The notes under the pieces: generated by a model
What the model was told of the DNA's origin: nothing
The model's database searches: none
What the model saw: only the letters and a program-made list of their open reading frames with translations
Position numbers and translations under genes: made by a program
Source of the DNA: DASXTC01 sp036505635
GTDB lineage: Bacteria; Acidobacteriota; Polarisedimenticolia; JACPZX01; DASXTC01
Direction of reading: 5' to 3'
DNA length: 49,846 nucleotides
Assembly (NCBI GenBank): GCA_036505635.1
Contig: DASXTC010000063.1
Location: 1 to 49,846 of the forward strand
Shown here: positions 1 through 7,939 of the stretch, in pieces
Numbering within the stretch: the first letter of the stretch is position 1
How the letters are laid out: the number at the start of each line of letters is the position of its first letter

Positions 1-141
1 CGGGGGTTGCGGCGGCGCTGGGGCGTCTCCATCGTCAGCGCTCCTCGACGATGTCCCGCATCGACTTCGTCGCGCTTCCTCGGATCCGACCCCGCGGCGC
101 CCGCAACGCGGCCCAAGCCATTACTCGGACGCACTCCTAGG
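1..141. repeat. Right end of a fold-back (MITE-like) repeat
   Basis: This stretch is about 94% identical by eye to 49741-49846 and lies in the same orientation. Its right edge, 113-141, ending CCTAGG at 136-141, is the near-perfect reverse complement of 49597-49627, the left edge of the other copy. Together the two partial copies define one element of roughly 280 bp with terminal inverted repeats of about 30 bp and CCTAGG at each tip. The outer bases next to CCTAGG differ between the copies, so the element boundary is at or within that hexamer. It encodes no transposase, so movement would need one supplied in trans (inference). Confidence 0.75.
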
Positions 142-393
142 TCACTCCGCGCGTTTGAAGTCGAGTTTAGAGGGCCACTCGAACACACGGAACTGGGTGC
201 AGAGGAATTCACACGCCTCTGGAATAATCAGTATCGAGCTGTGAATGGCGCGGCCTACGTCCTCGGAGCCTACCGTCGTGAATTCTCTGATGTCCACGGC
301 TCAACAGATGAACCACCCGAACTGGTCCAACGCGCCATCGACTGCGCCGTTTTCATCGTCCGCAGCCTTACGGGGCTTCAAGGTGGCGCCTGA
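142..393 (+). pseudogene. 3' remnant of an unknown gene next to the repeat
   Basis: An open frame runs out of the repeat and continues for 83 codons to TGA at 391-393. The part beyond the repeat looks protein-like: it is acidic and hydrophilic with aromatic residues (EFTRLWNNQYRAVNG, YVLGAYRREF). I recognise no family. Its codon use is less GC-biased than most genes here (gaattc, aataat, cagtat). The simplest reading is that the repeat inserted into, or removed, the 5' part of a gene; the rest lies outside the window. It could also be a small intact gene using an internal start, but no ribosome-binding site supports this. Confidence 0.35.
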
Positions 394-439
394 ATCATGA
401 ACGCCTTGGGCCGGTCGTTGTGTTTTTGCCTGCTGAGTA

Positions 440-2035
440 TTAATCAGCAAACCACTCCGGCGCGGCCTCCGTGACGGCCTTCAGGAAGGCCAACGCCTCG
501 GCGGACTCCACCTTCGCGGCGGCGGACAGGTCGAGCCTCATGCGCCCGCCGGGAAGCTCCGTGATGTGCGTGTAGTAGGAGGTCGCCATCTCGTGGCGCA
601 GCCGGCGCGCCCCCGCGGGCGAGGACAAGGCGCCCCGCACTGCACCCGGTATCTCCGCCGCCGGTATCCCCAGGATCCGGGTCAGGATCGGCGTGATCGT
701 CTCCACGGTGCGCTCGAGCGGCTGGCGGTACGAGAAGACAATCCCGTACAGGTCGGCCGTGCCGGCCGCGCCGATGAAGAGAGCGCTGACCGTGGCGAAG
801 TTGCCCCCCACGAAGACGGCGTTCAGGCAGGGGATGTGCCAGTTGTCCGAGATCGCCGCCGCCACGAAGGCGGCGTCGGCGCCGGCGATGCCGGGCACAA
901 GGTCCTCGATCCGGTAGACCCGCGACGGGTCGAACCCGCCCGCGCGGACCACCGCCTCGTCCTGCGCGCTGAGGTCGTACCGCTCCTCCCATCTTCTGAT
1001 CTTCGAGGCGCAGAAGCGCGCACTCGAACGGACGCCGAGATACCATCCTCCCGCCGCTGAGGCGATCATCTCGGCCGCGCCACCAATGTTGCCGCACACG
1101 CCGTCGAGCGGCCTCAGGTTGTCCGGGTAGACCCCCCATTCCAGCCCCGCGGCGATGACCGGATAGGCATCCCCGTCGGTGTCGATTCTCATGTTGGCGC
1201 CCAGTGAGAGCATCCGGTCGATTGGGTGGCGCGGCCGGTCCAGCGCGAAGAAGTTCACCTCACGCGTGCCACGAGCCTCCATGACCGCCTCGACCACCTT
1301 CTCGAGAGGGTCGGCCACGGTCACCCCGTCCACCCCTCGGATCTGGCACTTGTCGAAGTAGACGTCGGGCACGGCCGGGATCCGCGACTCGGTGATGTAA
1401 AGGAGCGTGCCGCAGGAGTGGTCGAACAGCGTGCTCTTGCTGGTCCCCTCCACGGTGTCCACCGCGATTGCGTACTGCTTCGCTCCGGCGCCGATCACCT
1501 GCCCGGAGTAGAGGGTCGGGTTGCCCCCCTTCTCGCCGGGCTTGAGGCGGGCTCCCTCGCCGATGGCGATCCGCAGGCTCACGTCGGGGGACGCGTCGGA
1601 CAGGGCGTAGAGCGCCTCGGTCATGGCGGCCGTCGAGTTGCGGTCGTTATTCTCCTTGATCGACTTCTTTGCGGCGTCGCGCTCCTCGGGCCGGCGCGCG
1701 AGCAGGTCCCCCCGCCCCGACATCGATACCGAGAGCGCGCCCAGCGACGCCGCGAGCAGGAGCCGGTCGCGCATCCCGGTCTGGAGCGGACCGGCGCCGG
1801 GGGGTGGGGTCCCGGTGGCGAGCCCGGTCGCTCGCGCCACGGGGAGCACCATCACGGAGGCGATCTCGAGCCCATACTGCTCGAGCAGCGGATGGTTCCT
1901 CTGGTTCCAGAGCCTGACCTCGTCGGCCGAAAGCCTCCGCGCCTCGCGCGAGAAGATCCTGCGGGAATCGAGCCGCTCGGGGGGCAACTGCACCTTCACG
2001 CCGGTGCGACGCCCCTGCCGGTTGTCTGCGTTCAA
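440..2035 (-). CDS. glpX: GlpX-like (class II) fructose-1,6-bisphosphatase family protein
   Basis: 531 aa. The C-terminal two thirds carry the GlpX/class II FBPase hallmarks in order: IAIGEGA, a VDTVEGTS metal/phosphate loop (usually DPIEGT), DRPRHPIDRM, a DGDA motif and a GNIGGAAEM loop. Family members remove the 1-phosphate from fructose-1,6-bisphosphate in gluconeogenesis. This protein is far longer than the usual ~330 aa: about 150 N-terminal residues and inserts such as GARLKPGEKGGN are extra, so its substrate may differ. The start is TTG, preceded by GAGGAGG at 8 nt, with no competing ATG. It is divergent from the MgtC-like gene, with about 60 bp between them. Confidence 0.65.
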   Translation of the reverse strand: MNADNRQGRRTGVKVQLPPERLDSRRIFSREARRLSADEVRLWNQRNHPLLEQYGLEIASVMVLPVARATGLATGTPPPGAGPLQTGMRDRLLLAASLGALSVSMSGRGDLLARRPEERDAAKKSIKENNDRNSTAAMTEALYALSDASPDVSLRIAIGEGARLKPGEKGGNPTLYSGQVIGAGAKQYAIAVDTVEGTSKSTLFDHSCGTLLYITESRIPAVPDVYFDKCQIRGVDGVTVADPLEKVVEAVMEARGTREVNFFALDRPRHPIDRMLSLGANMRIDTDGDAYPVIAAGLEWGVYPDNLRPLDGVCGNIGGAAEMIASAAGGWYLGVRSSARFCASKIRRWEERYDLSAQDEAVVRAGGFDPSRVYRIEDLVPGIAGADAAFVAAAISDNWHIPCLNAVFVGGNFATVSALFIGAAGTADLYGIVFSYRQPLERTVETITPILTRILGIPAAEIPGAVRGALSSPAGARRLRHEMATSYYTHITELPGGRMRLDLSAAAKVESAEALAFLKAVTEAAPEWFAD

Positions 2036-2059
2036 CTGCTGAACCTCCTCGGAGGGCTA

Positions 2060-2088
2060 TTGCCGCGGTCGCGGCCCGACCCTAGATT
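2060..2088 (+). promoter_or_regulatory. Sigma-70-type promoter, apparently leaderless, for the MgtC-like gene
   Basis: TTGCCG (2060-2065), a 17-bp spacer and TAGATT (2083-2088). The ATG at 2099 lies 10 bases after the -10 box, where transcription should begin, and no Shine-Dalgarno sequence is present. The mRNA would then have almost no 5' leader. Confidence 0.5.
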
Positions 2089-2098
2089 TGTCGCTGCC

Positions 2099-2767
2099 AT
2101 GGACACTCTCGTGAGATTCCTGTCCGAGGACGGCCTGAGGCTCGCGCTGGCCGTCCTGCTGGGGGGCATCATCGGCCTGGAGAGAGAGGCCTCCGACAAG
2201 CCCGCCGGTCTGAGGACCAACATCCTGATCTGCGTCGGCTCCACCCTCATGATGATCCTGTCGATCCGCGTGGCGCACGATTTCGCCGTGGCGGCGGCCG
2301 ATCCAAGCCGGATCGCCCAGGGAGTCATCACGGGGATCGGGTTTCTGGGGGCCGGCACGATCCTCCACTCGCGCGGTGGAGTCACCGGGCTGACGACGGC
2401 CGCCACCACCTGGGCCGTGGCCGGGATCGGTCTGGCGCTGGGGAGCGGTTTCTACCTGCTCGCATTCACCAGCGCGATTCTGATTCTCGGAGTCCTCGTC
2501 GTGCTCGGGCGCGTCGCTCACGTGTGGCCCAACGGCAAGCCGGCCCGCTGGTCGGTCCGCGTCATCGCGGAGGAGCCGGCCAGCCGCCTCGACGATCTGC
2601 GCATGCTTCTCGACAGGGAAGGGGTGGTGGTGTCCGCGTGGAGCTACCGGCGTCTGCGCGACGGGCATAGCGTCCTCATCGAGTGCGATGCGGCGCGGGC
2701 CGCCCTTCCACGCCTGCTCTCCCTCATCTCCGCGGCCCCGGGCATCAGGAGCGTCAAGAGTCTCTAG
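2099..2767 (+). CDS. MgtC/SapB-family membrane protein
   Basis: 222 aa. The N-terminal half is the MgtC/SapB membrane domain: GGIIGLERE, a KPAGLRTNILICVGS segment, QGVITGIGFLGAGTIL and GGVTGLTTAATTWAVAGIGLA, with about four membrane helices up to residue ~140. The C-terminal ~80 residues form a soluble ACT-like tail. MgtC proteins modulate membrane physiology under low Mg2+ or in acid and are not simple Mg2+ pumps. ATG 2099 is chosen because the membrane domain starts there and a promoter lies just upstream; a much longer in-frame opening extending to 1226 is antisense to the GlpX-like gene. The stop overlaps the convergent thioesterase stop by 4 bases. Confidence 0.85.
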   Translation: MDTLVRFLSEDGLRLALAVLLGGIIGLEREASDKPAGLRTNILICVGSTLMMILSIRVAHDFAVAAADPSRIAQGVITGIGFLGAGTILHSRGGVTGLTTAATTWAVAGIGLALGSGFYLLAFTSAILILGVLVVLGRVAHVWPNGKPARWSVRVIAEEPASRLDDLRMLLDREGVVVSAWSYRRLRDGHSVLIECDAARAALPRLLSLISAAPGIRSVKSL

Positions 2768-3255
2768 GGCCGGCCCCGACGCGCCAGCCGCTGCCTTCTT
2801 CTTTCCTCCGCCTCCGCGGCCACCCGTTTCTCCTGTGGCGTGGTCAGGTGGAGGGGCGGCACCTTCGCGGGCCTGCCGTCGAGCCCGAGCGCCACCATCG
2901 TTATGAAGGCGGTGCAGGTCTTCGCCCGAGCGCCGGTCACGGGGTTCTCGGAATGGACCTCCACCTCCAGCTCCATGGACGTGTGGAAGACCTGGGTGAG
3001 GTAGGCCGAGAGCCGGACCACGTCCCCCAGTCGCATGGGCGCCAGGAAATCGATGCTGTCCACCGAGGCGGTGGCCACCGGCCCCCGGCAATGACGTGTG
3101 GCCGCGATCGCGGCGGCCTTGTCCATCAACGCCATGACCCATCCGCCGAAGACGGACCCCAACGGATTGATCTCCGGCGGCATGACCAGCTCGGTCATCT
3201 CGACGCGGGAGTCGGCCGCCCGGCCTCCAGCCGCCCCGCCCGTCTCCCGGTTCAT
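2764..3255 (-). CDS. Acyl-CoA thioesterase, hotdog fold (YciA/BACH type)
   Basis: 163 aa. It is a single hotdog domain with the acyl-CoA hydrolase signature NPLGSVFGGWVMALMDKAAA at about residues 30-49, then ASVDSIDFLAPMRLGDVV and an ...SENPVTGARAKTCTAFITMVAL strand. Members hydrolyse acyl-CoA to fatty acid and CoA in the cytoplasm. The last ~35 residues are charged (EKRVAAEAEERRRQR) and outside the fold. The ATG overlaps the stop of the upstream TPR gene (ATGA, 3252-3255), making it the fourth gene of the kinase operon. Chain-length preference cannot be read from sequence. Confidence 0.85.
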   Translation of the reverse strand: MNRETGGAAGGRAADSRVEMTELVMPPEINPLGSVFGGWVMALMDKAAAIAATRHCRGPVATASVDSIDFLAPMRLGDVVRLSAYLTQVFHTSMELEVEVHSENPVTGARAKTCTAFITMVALGLDGRPAKVPPLHLTTPQEKRVAAEAEERRRQRLARRGRP

Positions 3256-4439
3256 CGCCGCCCCGAGGTCTGCTCGAAAAACGCGATCACCTTGGGTGAA
3301 AAATAGCGCGGGTCGGGGCGATACGCCGGGGCAAGCTGGGTGACGCGCCTGAAGTGGCGCGCGGCCTGGTCCCTGAGAGAGGAGTCCTGCTCGCGCCCCA
3401 GGATGTACTTGCGGTAGAGCGCGCTGCCGAGGTAGAAGTCCGCGTCGGCCTGCTCGACTCCGGTCAGGGCGGTGATCGCGGCTTCGTCGTCTCCCCTGAA
3501 GTAGCTCTCCACGCCACGTCGTATCTGCGCGGCCGACTCGGCGGAGCGGCTCACGGGTGGGGCAGTCTCGCCCCGCGAAGGCCCGGGGGGCTCGGGTCGT
3601 GCCGGCGGACGAGGAGGGACCTGAGGCGTCTCGGGCGCCGGCTCGGCGCCGGCGCGCGGCCCCGGCTCACCGGTGTTCGCTCGGCCGGCGGTGCCCGGTG
3701 GCATCCGGCCCAGCTCCCGGGCAGGCCGATCCCGCGGCGGGGACGCCACGGGCTCCCTGCGGGGGGGCCGGCCCTCTCTCTCGGTGACGGCGCGGACGGT
3801 TGACTCGAGTGCTCCTCTGAGCTCGCCGGTCTTCAGGGCGATCGCGGTGGAGTCGGAGGCCCCCGACAAATCCCTCATCGCCGTTTCGACGCGGGCTCGT
3901 TCCTCGGGAGTCAGCTCCGCGCCGCGCCGCGTCAGGAAGGTGCCGGCCGCCTCCAGGACCTGCGCGGAGCGCTCCCGGGCGGCCGCCAGCGCCCGGGCCT
4001 CGCTATCGTCCTGGACCGGTTTGGCGGGGGCCGCGGCGATCTGCTGCTCGCAGAGCTTGAGGTGGCTCCCCAGGCGGCTGTTCTGTTCAGCGTATTTGGT
4101 GATGACTCCCTGGGCCGCCGAGAGGCGCAGCTCCTGCAGCGCCTTCTCGTACTCCTTCCTGCCGTAAAAGGCGAGCCCGAGATAGTAGTGAGGCAGGTAG
4201 GGCTCGAAGAACATCCCGGTGGTTTTGATCGCGCTGGCCCGCTCGCGCGGCTTGTCGCTGACCGCCTTGCTGAGGAACTGGATCGCCCGGTCGTAATCCG
4301 AGCGATCCAGCGCCGCGACGCCGGACTTGTAGTCGTCGATCCAGTCGGCAAGCGCCCCGCCCGATGCCAGGATCAGGCAGAGCGCCGCCAGACCGGGTCG
4401 CGAGCCGGTTCTAGAACCGGTAAATCGTCGAGAGAACAT
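3252..4439 (-). CDS. Exported TPR protein of the kinase operon
   Basis: 395 aa from ATG 4439. An N-terminal signal peptide (basic start, then PGLAALCLILASGGALA) is followed by TPR-like helices: DYKSGVAALDRSDYDRAIQFLSKAV and PHYYLGLAFYGRKEYEKALQEL. A coiled, Ala/Glu-rich stretch and a long Pro/Arg linker (~240-310) precede a second TPR-like block (VESYFRGDDEAAITAL, DFYLGSALYRK, RHFRRVTQLAP). I cannot name a family. The start lies 29 bp inside the end of the outer-membrane protein gene; the internal Met is preferred over an earlier in-frame Met because it leaves a normal signal peptide. It probably works in the periplasm with the co-transcribed barrel protein and kinase (inference). Confidence 0.7.
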   Translation of the reverse strand: MFSRRFTGSRTGSRPGLAALCLILASGGALADWIDDYKSGVAALDRSDYDRAIQFLSKAVSDKPRERASAIKTTGMFFEPYLPHYYLGLAFYGRKEYEKALQELRLSAAQGVITKYAEQNSRLGSHLKLCEQQIAAAPAKPVQDDSEARALAAARERSAQVLEAAGTFLTRRGAELTPEERARVETAMRDLSGASDSTAIALKTGELRGALESTVRAVTEREGRPPRREPVASPPRDRPARELGRMPPGTAGRANTGEPGPRAGAEPAPETPQVPPRPPARPEPPGPSRGETAPPVSRSAESAAQIRRGVESYFRGDDEAAITALTGVEQADADFYLGSALYRKYILGREQDSSLRDQAARHFRRVTQLAPAYRPDPRYFSPKVIAFFEQTSGRR

Positions 4440-5865
4440 ACTGGTCTGCGATGTCCGAGAAGTCGAGCGCAACGTCGATCTGGAACCTCTCCTGGATCAC
4501 CATCCCGGCTCCGACCGTCACGTGCGACTCGTCGTCGCGCGCAGGGAAACTCTCGTCACGCGCGAATATGCTGGTGCCATCCGGAATCGTGGAGATCCCC
4601 CCCAAAGTCGTGAGATCGTGTTCCTCGAACTCCGCCCGGATACGGTTGTCCGGGTCGGTGTAGTACCCGGCGCGCACGGCGAGAGGATTCGCCCCGACGG
4701 TGAAGATGTACTCGGCTCCGAAATGTACCTCCGTGCGATCCTCCGTGACGAAACGGGCTCCGGGGTGCTCCTCGCCGGCCGGCGAGCAGTGGGCCTCGTT
4801 ACAGTCCTTGAAGGTGAGGATATTGAGTCCCGAGGTGAACCCCTCCAGCAGATCCTCGTACTCGATTCGGGCGCCTTCCAAGCTGAGGATCAACCGGTCG
4901 AGAGGCCGCCATGCGAATCCGAGCGAGTAGCTGTCCGGAACGTTGAAAGTGATTTCCGCCGAGGGGCCGACGACGTTGGGATCCGAGACCGGTGGGTCGA
5001 AGAACGTCACGCTCGGGTCCAGGAAATGAGTCACGATCTCGTTGCGGAGTTGGTAGCGGGCGCCCTTCCGATAGGAGGCCGCGGCCGTGACGTACTTGTT
5101 GAGGTTCCAGTAGACTCCGAGGTTGTAGGTCAAGTCAGCCTCGGTGTCGTCGATCCGCGTGGTGTAGAACGCGATGGGCACGCCACAGAGGTTGCAGGGG
5201 GTGTTCGGATCCCCGTCATCCACGAGGAACCCGACGCTATCGACGAAGCTATTCTCGACAGCTGCATCCATCTTCATGGTGCTGTAGACGAGCGAGCCGC
5301 CCACCGAGATATGGTCATTGATCTTCCAGGCACCCGATACGTTCCAGTTCGAAATCTCCGTGTCGATTTGCCCGAGGCCGGTGAACTCTAGGACGTTCGG
5401 CCCCCCGAAGCCTATGCCGAAAACGCTGGTGGTGCGGTTGTCGACGTTGAAGAGGTCCTGCCGCGAGATCCCGACGGCCCACTTTTCCGCGGGGTAGACG
5501 TACGAAACAAACGAAGGAGAGAAAGAGTTCTTGGGATTGGTGGACGATGCCACATTGACGGCCCCGAATTCATCCAGGGTCTCCGTAGACTCGACCGCCT
5601 GCAGCCTGAACTCCTCGAAGAACTCGGGGCGCTTCAGCCAGACGAGCCCCGCGGGATTGGATAGGGCGGCCGTCGAGTCGTCCGATATGGGGACGAAGGC
5701 GCCGCCCAGACCGAGCGACCGCGCGCCCGGGTTGATGAAGTTGAACCGGAAGTCGCGGAAGATCTCCTCGTCGGTAATCGAGTAGGCCTGTGAACCCGCG
5801 AGGAGTCCGCTCACCAGCAGGGCCATAGCCACGCACGCGAGCCTGAGTGCTTCCTTCAGAGTCAT
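4411..5865 (-). CDS. FadL/PorV-like outer-membrane beta-barrel protein
   Basis: 484 aa. A signal peptide (LRLACVAMALLVSGLLAGSQA) precedes the motif ARSLGLGGAFVPISDDSTAALSNPAG, typical of the OmpP1/FadL and PorV/UPF0164 barrels. The rest alternates polar and aromatic residues as in beta-strands and ends in a terminal Phe (STIYRF), the usual BamA recognition end. A short loop has two Cys-x-x-Cys-like elements (CNLCG; CNEAHC). FadL relatives carry hydrophobic substrates, and PorV relatives act in type IX secretion; sequence alone does not decide. The ATG overlaps the kinase stop (ATGA, 5862-5865), so the two are translationally coupled. Confidence 0.75.
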   Translation of the reverse strand: MTLKEALRLACVAMALLVSGLLAGSQAYSITDEEIFRDFRFNFINPGARSLGLGGAFVPISDDSTAALSNPAGLVWLKRPEFFEEFRLQAVESTETLDEFGAVNVASSTNPKNSFSPSFVSYVYPAEKWAVGISRQDLFNVDNRTTSVFGIGFGGPNVLEFTGLGQIDTEISNWNVSGAWKINDHISVGGSLVYSTMKMDAAVENSFVDSVGFLVDDGDPNTPCNLCGVPIAFYTTRIDDTEADLTYNLGVYWNLNKYVTAAASYRKGARYQLRNEIVTHFLDPSVTFFDPPVSDPNVVGPSAEITFNVPDSYSLGFAWRPLDRLILSLEGARIEYEDLLEGFTSGLNILTFKDCNEAHCSPAGEEHPGARFVTEDRTEVHFGAEYIFTVGANPLAVRAGYYTDPDNRIRAEFEEHDLTTLGGISTIPDGTSIFARDESFPARDDESHVTVGAGMVIQERFQIDVALDFSDIADQYVLSTIYRF

Positions 5866-7769
5866 CTGTCGCTCCTTTGAGGGGTTAAGGGGGCAGTGAA
5901 TCCTGGCATGGTCTCAAAAACACGTGTCATGGAACCAGATGATACAACGGCCTGCGCCGTGCGATCGCCGAACTCGGGGTGGTGCAGCACGAGCCGGTAC
6001 CGCCCCGGCGGGACCGCGAGGACACAGGGCGTCGTGTCGGAGTCGATACGGACCCGTTCGCCGGTGGCCACGTCGATGACCTGGCCGACCTCGGCCCAGG
6101 GCGCGGCATCCACCGCGAGGAATCCCGAGGCCACGGCCGCGGGGACAACGGGCGTCTCCGCCTCCCGCGGGGCGGGCTCCTCGGCCGCCGGAGCGACGGG
6201 CTCGGTGGCGCCACCGCGAGACATGAGGTAGACCCCGCCGGTGGCGACGATGAGCAGCGTGGCCACTCCAGCCGCGATCAGAGGAATGCGCGAGCCTTTC
6301 GTCGCTTCCACGCGCGCGCGCGCGGGCGGGGGAGGGGCCGGGCGCCGGCGCGCGGGCCGGGTCGTGGACCCGGTGGCGGGTCCCCGCCTGGCGGTGCGAT
6401 CGGAGCGTGGCTCGATCGGCTCGGGCTCGATCTCGAGCGGCTCCCCGAGTTCCTCGGGTTCCTCCAGGGAGATGGTCGGCGAGGACGACGTCGCTGGAGG
6501 CACCTGAGGCGGTGCGGCCAGACGCGAGGCCGATGGCGGCGGCTGAGTCGGGCTCGGGGGGGGCGACGCATCGGGCCGCGCCATGAGCGGGGCGGTCGTG
6601 GGACCGCCGGTCGTGATGGGCGCCGTCCGCCCGAGAGGGCTCGCCGTGGGACGGGGTCCGGAGGGGGGCGGGCCGCTCCCCGGCGCTGTCGGCGGGGCGG
6701 GAAGGTCCGAGGCGGAGAGGGCCGCGGTCACCTGGCTCTTGAGCCTGGCCTGGACCATTTCCGACAGGGCGAGCGCGCCCGTGTTCTGCGGCTCGGCCTC
6801 GAGCACCTCCCGCACGATGATCGCGGCTTCCGAGGCGCGGGCGGCGTCCAGCAGTCGCTGCGCCGCGGCCAGCCTGATCGAAGTGAATGAACCGGCGCCA
6901 AGACGGCCGCTCTCCGAGGGAGTGCCCAGGCCCGAGGAGACCTCCCACAGCATCGCGGCCAGCTCCAGTCCCGACTGGAAACGCCCCGCCGGGTCCTTCT
7001 GCAGCGCCCGGGCCACGATAGCCGACAGCGCCGCCGGAAGGGTGCGCAGCGAGTTGATGTCGATCGGCTCCTCGTAGACGATCTTGTACATGACCTGCGT
7101 GAGCGTCTCTCCGGGGAAGGGCTTCTGCGCGGAGAGCAGCTCATACAGGATGACGCCGAGGCTGAAGAGGTCGGAGCGGCCGTCCATGGCCCGGTCCGCG
7201 CGGATCTGTTCGGGCGACATGTAGTCCACGGTGCCGAGCACCATTCCGCTGCGAGTCATCTCGGAGGCCGCCAGCTTCGCGATCCCGAAGTCGAGGATCT
7301 TGATCGCCCCCTCGCCGGTGATGAAGATGTTGGCGGGTTTTATGTCGCGATGGACGATGCCGAAGCCGTGCGCGTAGGAGAGCCCTTCGGACGCTTGCGC
7401 CACGATCTCGACGGCCTGCCTGGGGGGGAGGGGCCCTTCGGACTTCATCTTCCGGTGAAGGTCGATCCCCTCGAGGAGCTCCATCGCGATGTACGGGGTC
7501 CCCTGGTCGTCCCCCATGTCGTAGATCGTGACGATGTTGGGATGGCGGAGCTTGCCGGCGGCGCGGGCCTCCCGATAGAACCGGCTGCGGCTCTCCTCGT
7601 CCATGACGGTGAAGGAGGACATCATGGTCTTGAGCGCCACGTCGCGCTCGAGGATGGGGTCGAAGGCGCGGTAGACGATGCCCATCGCCCCCCGGCCTAT
7701 CTCCCCTGTGATCCGGTACTTTCCAAGGGTCTCCAGGATGGCGCCTCCCAGACAGGGGCGGACCAGCAA
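5862..7769 (-). CDS. PknB-type Ser/Thr protein kinase with membrane helix and PEGA domain
   Basis: 635 aa. The N-terminal kinase domain shows the glycine loop GEIGRGAMGIVY (~23-33), Lys47 in VALK, HRDIKPAN (140-147) and DFG (160-162), so it should be active. A Pro/Ser-rich linker leads to one membrane helix (~495-517) and a C-terminal extracytoplasmic PEGA-like domain (~549-632), a layout that senses outside and phosphorylates inside. It is first in an operon with a barrel protein, a TPR protein and a thioesterase. The start is uncertain: TTG 7769 lies 9 bases after a -10 box, while CTG 7736, preceded by GGGAGG at 7 nt, would also give a normal kinase N-terminus. Confidence 0.9.
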   Translation of the reverse strand: MLVRPCLGGAILETLGKYRITGEIGRGAMGIVYRAFDPILERDVALKTMMSSFTVMDEESRSRFYREARAAGKLRHPNIVTIYDMGDDQGTPYIAMELLEGIDLHRKMKSEGPLPPRQAVEIVAQASEGLSYAHGFGIVHRDIKPANIFITGEGAIKILDFGIAKLAASEMTRSGMVLGTVDYMSPEQIRADRAMDGRSDLFSLGVILYELLSAQKPFPGETLTQVMYKIVYEEPIDINSLRTLPAALSAIVARALQKDPAGRFQSGLELAAMLWEVSSGLGTPSESGRLGAGSFTSIRLAAAQRLLDAARASEAAIIVREVLEAEPQNTGALALSEMVQARLKSQVTAALSASDLPAPPTAPGSGPPPSGPRPTASPLGRTAPITTGGPTTAPLMARPDASPPPSPTQPPPSASRLAAPPQVPPATSSSPTISLEEPEELGEPLEIEPEPIEPRSDRTARRGPATGSTTRPARRRPAPPPPARARVEATKGSRIPLIAAGVATLLIVATGGVYLMSRGGATEPVAPAAEEPAPREAETPVVPAAVASGFLAVDAAPWAEVGQVIDVATGERVRIDSDTTPCVLAVPPGRYRLVLHHPEFGDRTAQAVVSSGSMTRVFETMPGFTAPLTPQRSDR

Positions 7770-7778
7770 ACAGGCTCG

Positions 7779-7807
7779 AAGTTAATACGACGGACCCGAA
7801 GGGTCAA
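7779..7807 (-). promoter_or_regulatory. Promoter of the kinase-OMP-TPR-thioesterase operon
   Basis: Read on the minus strand: TTGACC (7802-7807), 17 bp, TAACTT (7779-7784). The TTG start codon at 7769 follows 9 bases after the -10 box, so the transcript would be nearly leaderless if that start is used. It is divergent from the promoter at 7853-7882. Confidence 0.45.
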
Positions 7808-7852
7808 TCGGGGGCCACACATGGGGCCAATGGCTCCGAGCGGGCCCACATG

Positions 7853-7882
7853 TTGCGGGCTCTTGAATCCAAAGGATATAAT
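7853..7882 (+). promoter_or_regulatory. Sigma-70-type promoter of the secreted TPR gene
   Basis: TTGCGG (7853-7858), an 18-bp spacer and a perfect TATAAT (7877-7882). It lies inside a possible upstream extension of the TPR reading frame, which supports the later ATG at 7940. Just upstream, 7812-7859 contains imperfect GGCCACACATG/GGCCCACATG direct repeats that could be operators for the divergent pair (inference). Confidence 0.6.
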
Positions 7883-7939
7883 CGAAGCAGTCAGAAAGGT
7901 TTCCAGCCCACCACGGAGCTCCTCGAGAGGGTTGCTGAC

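Noticed and set aside
1226..2098. N-terminal extension of the MgtC-like frame
   Set aside because: It is antisense to the GlpX-like gene, protein-like features begin only at 2099, and a promoter lies just before 2099.
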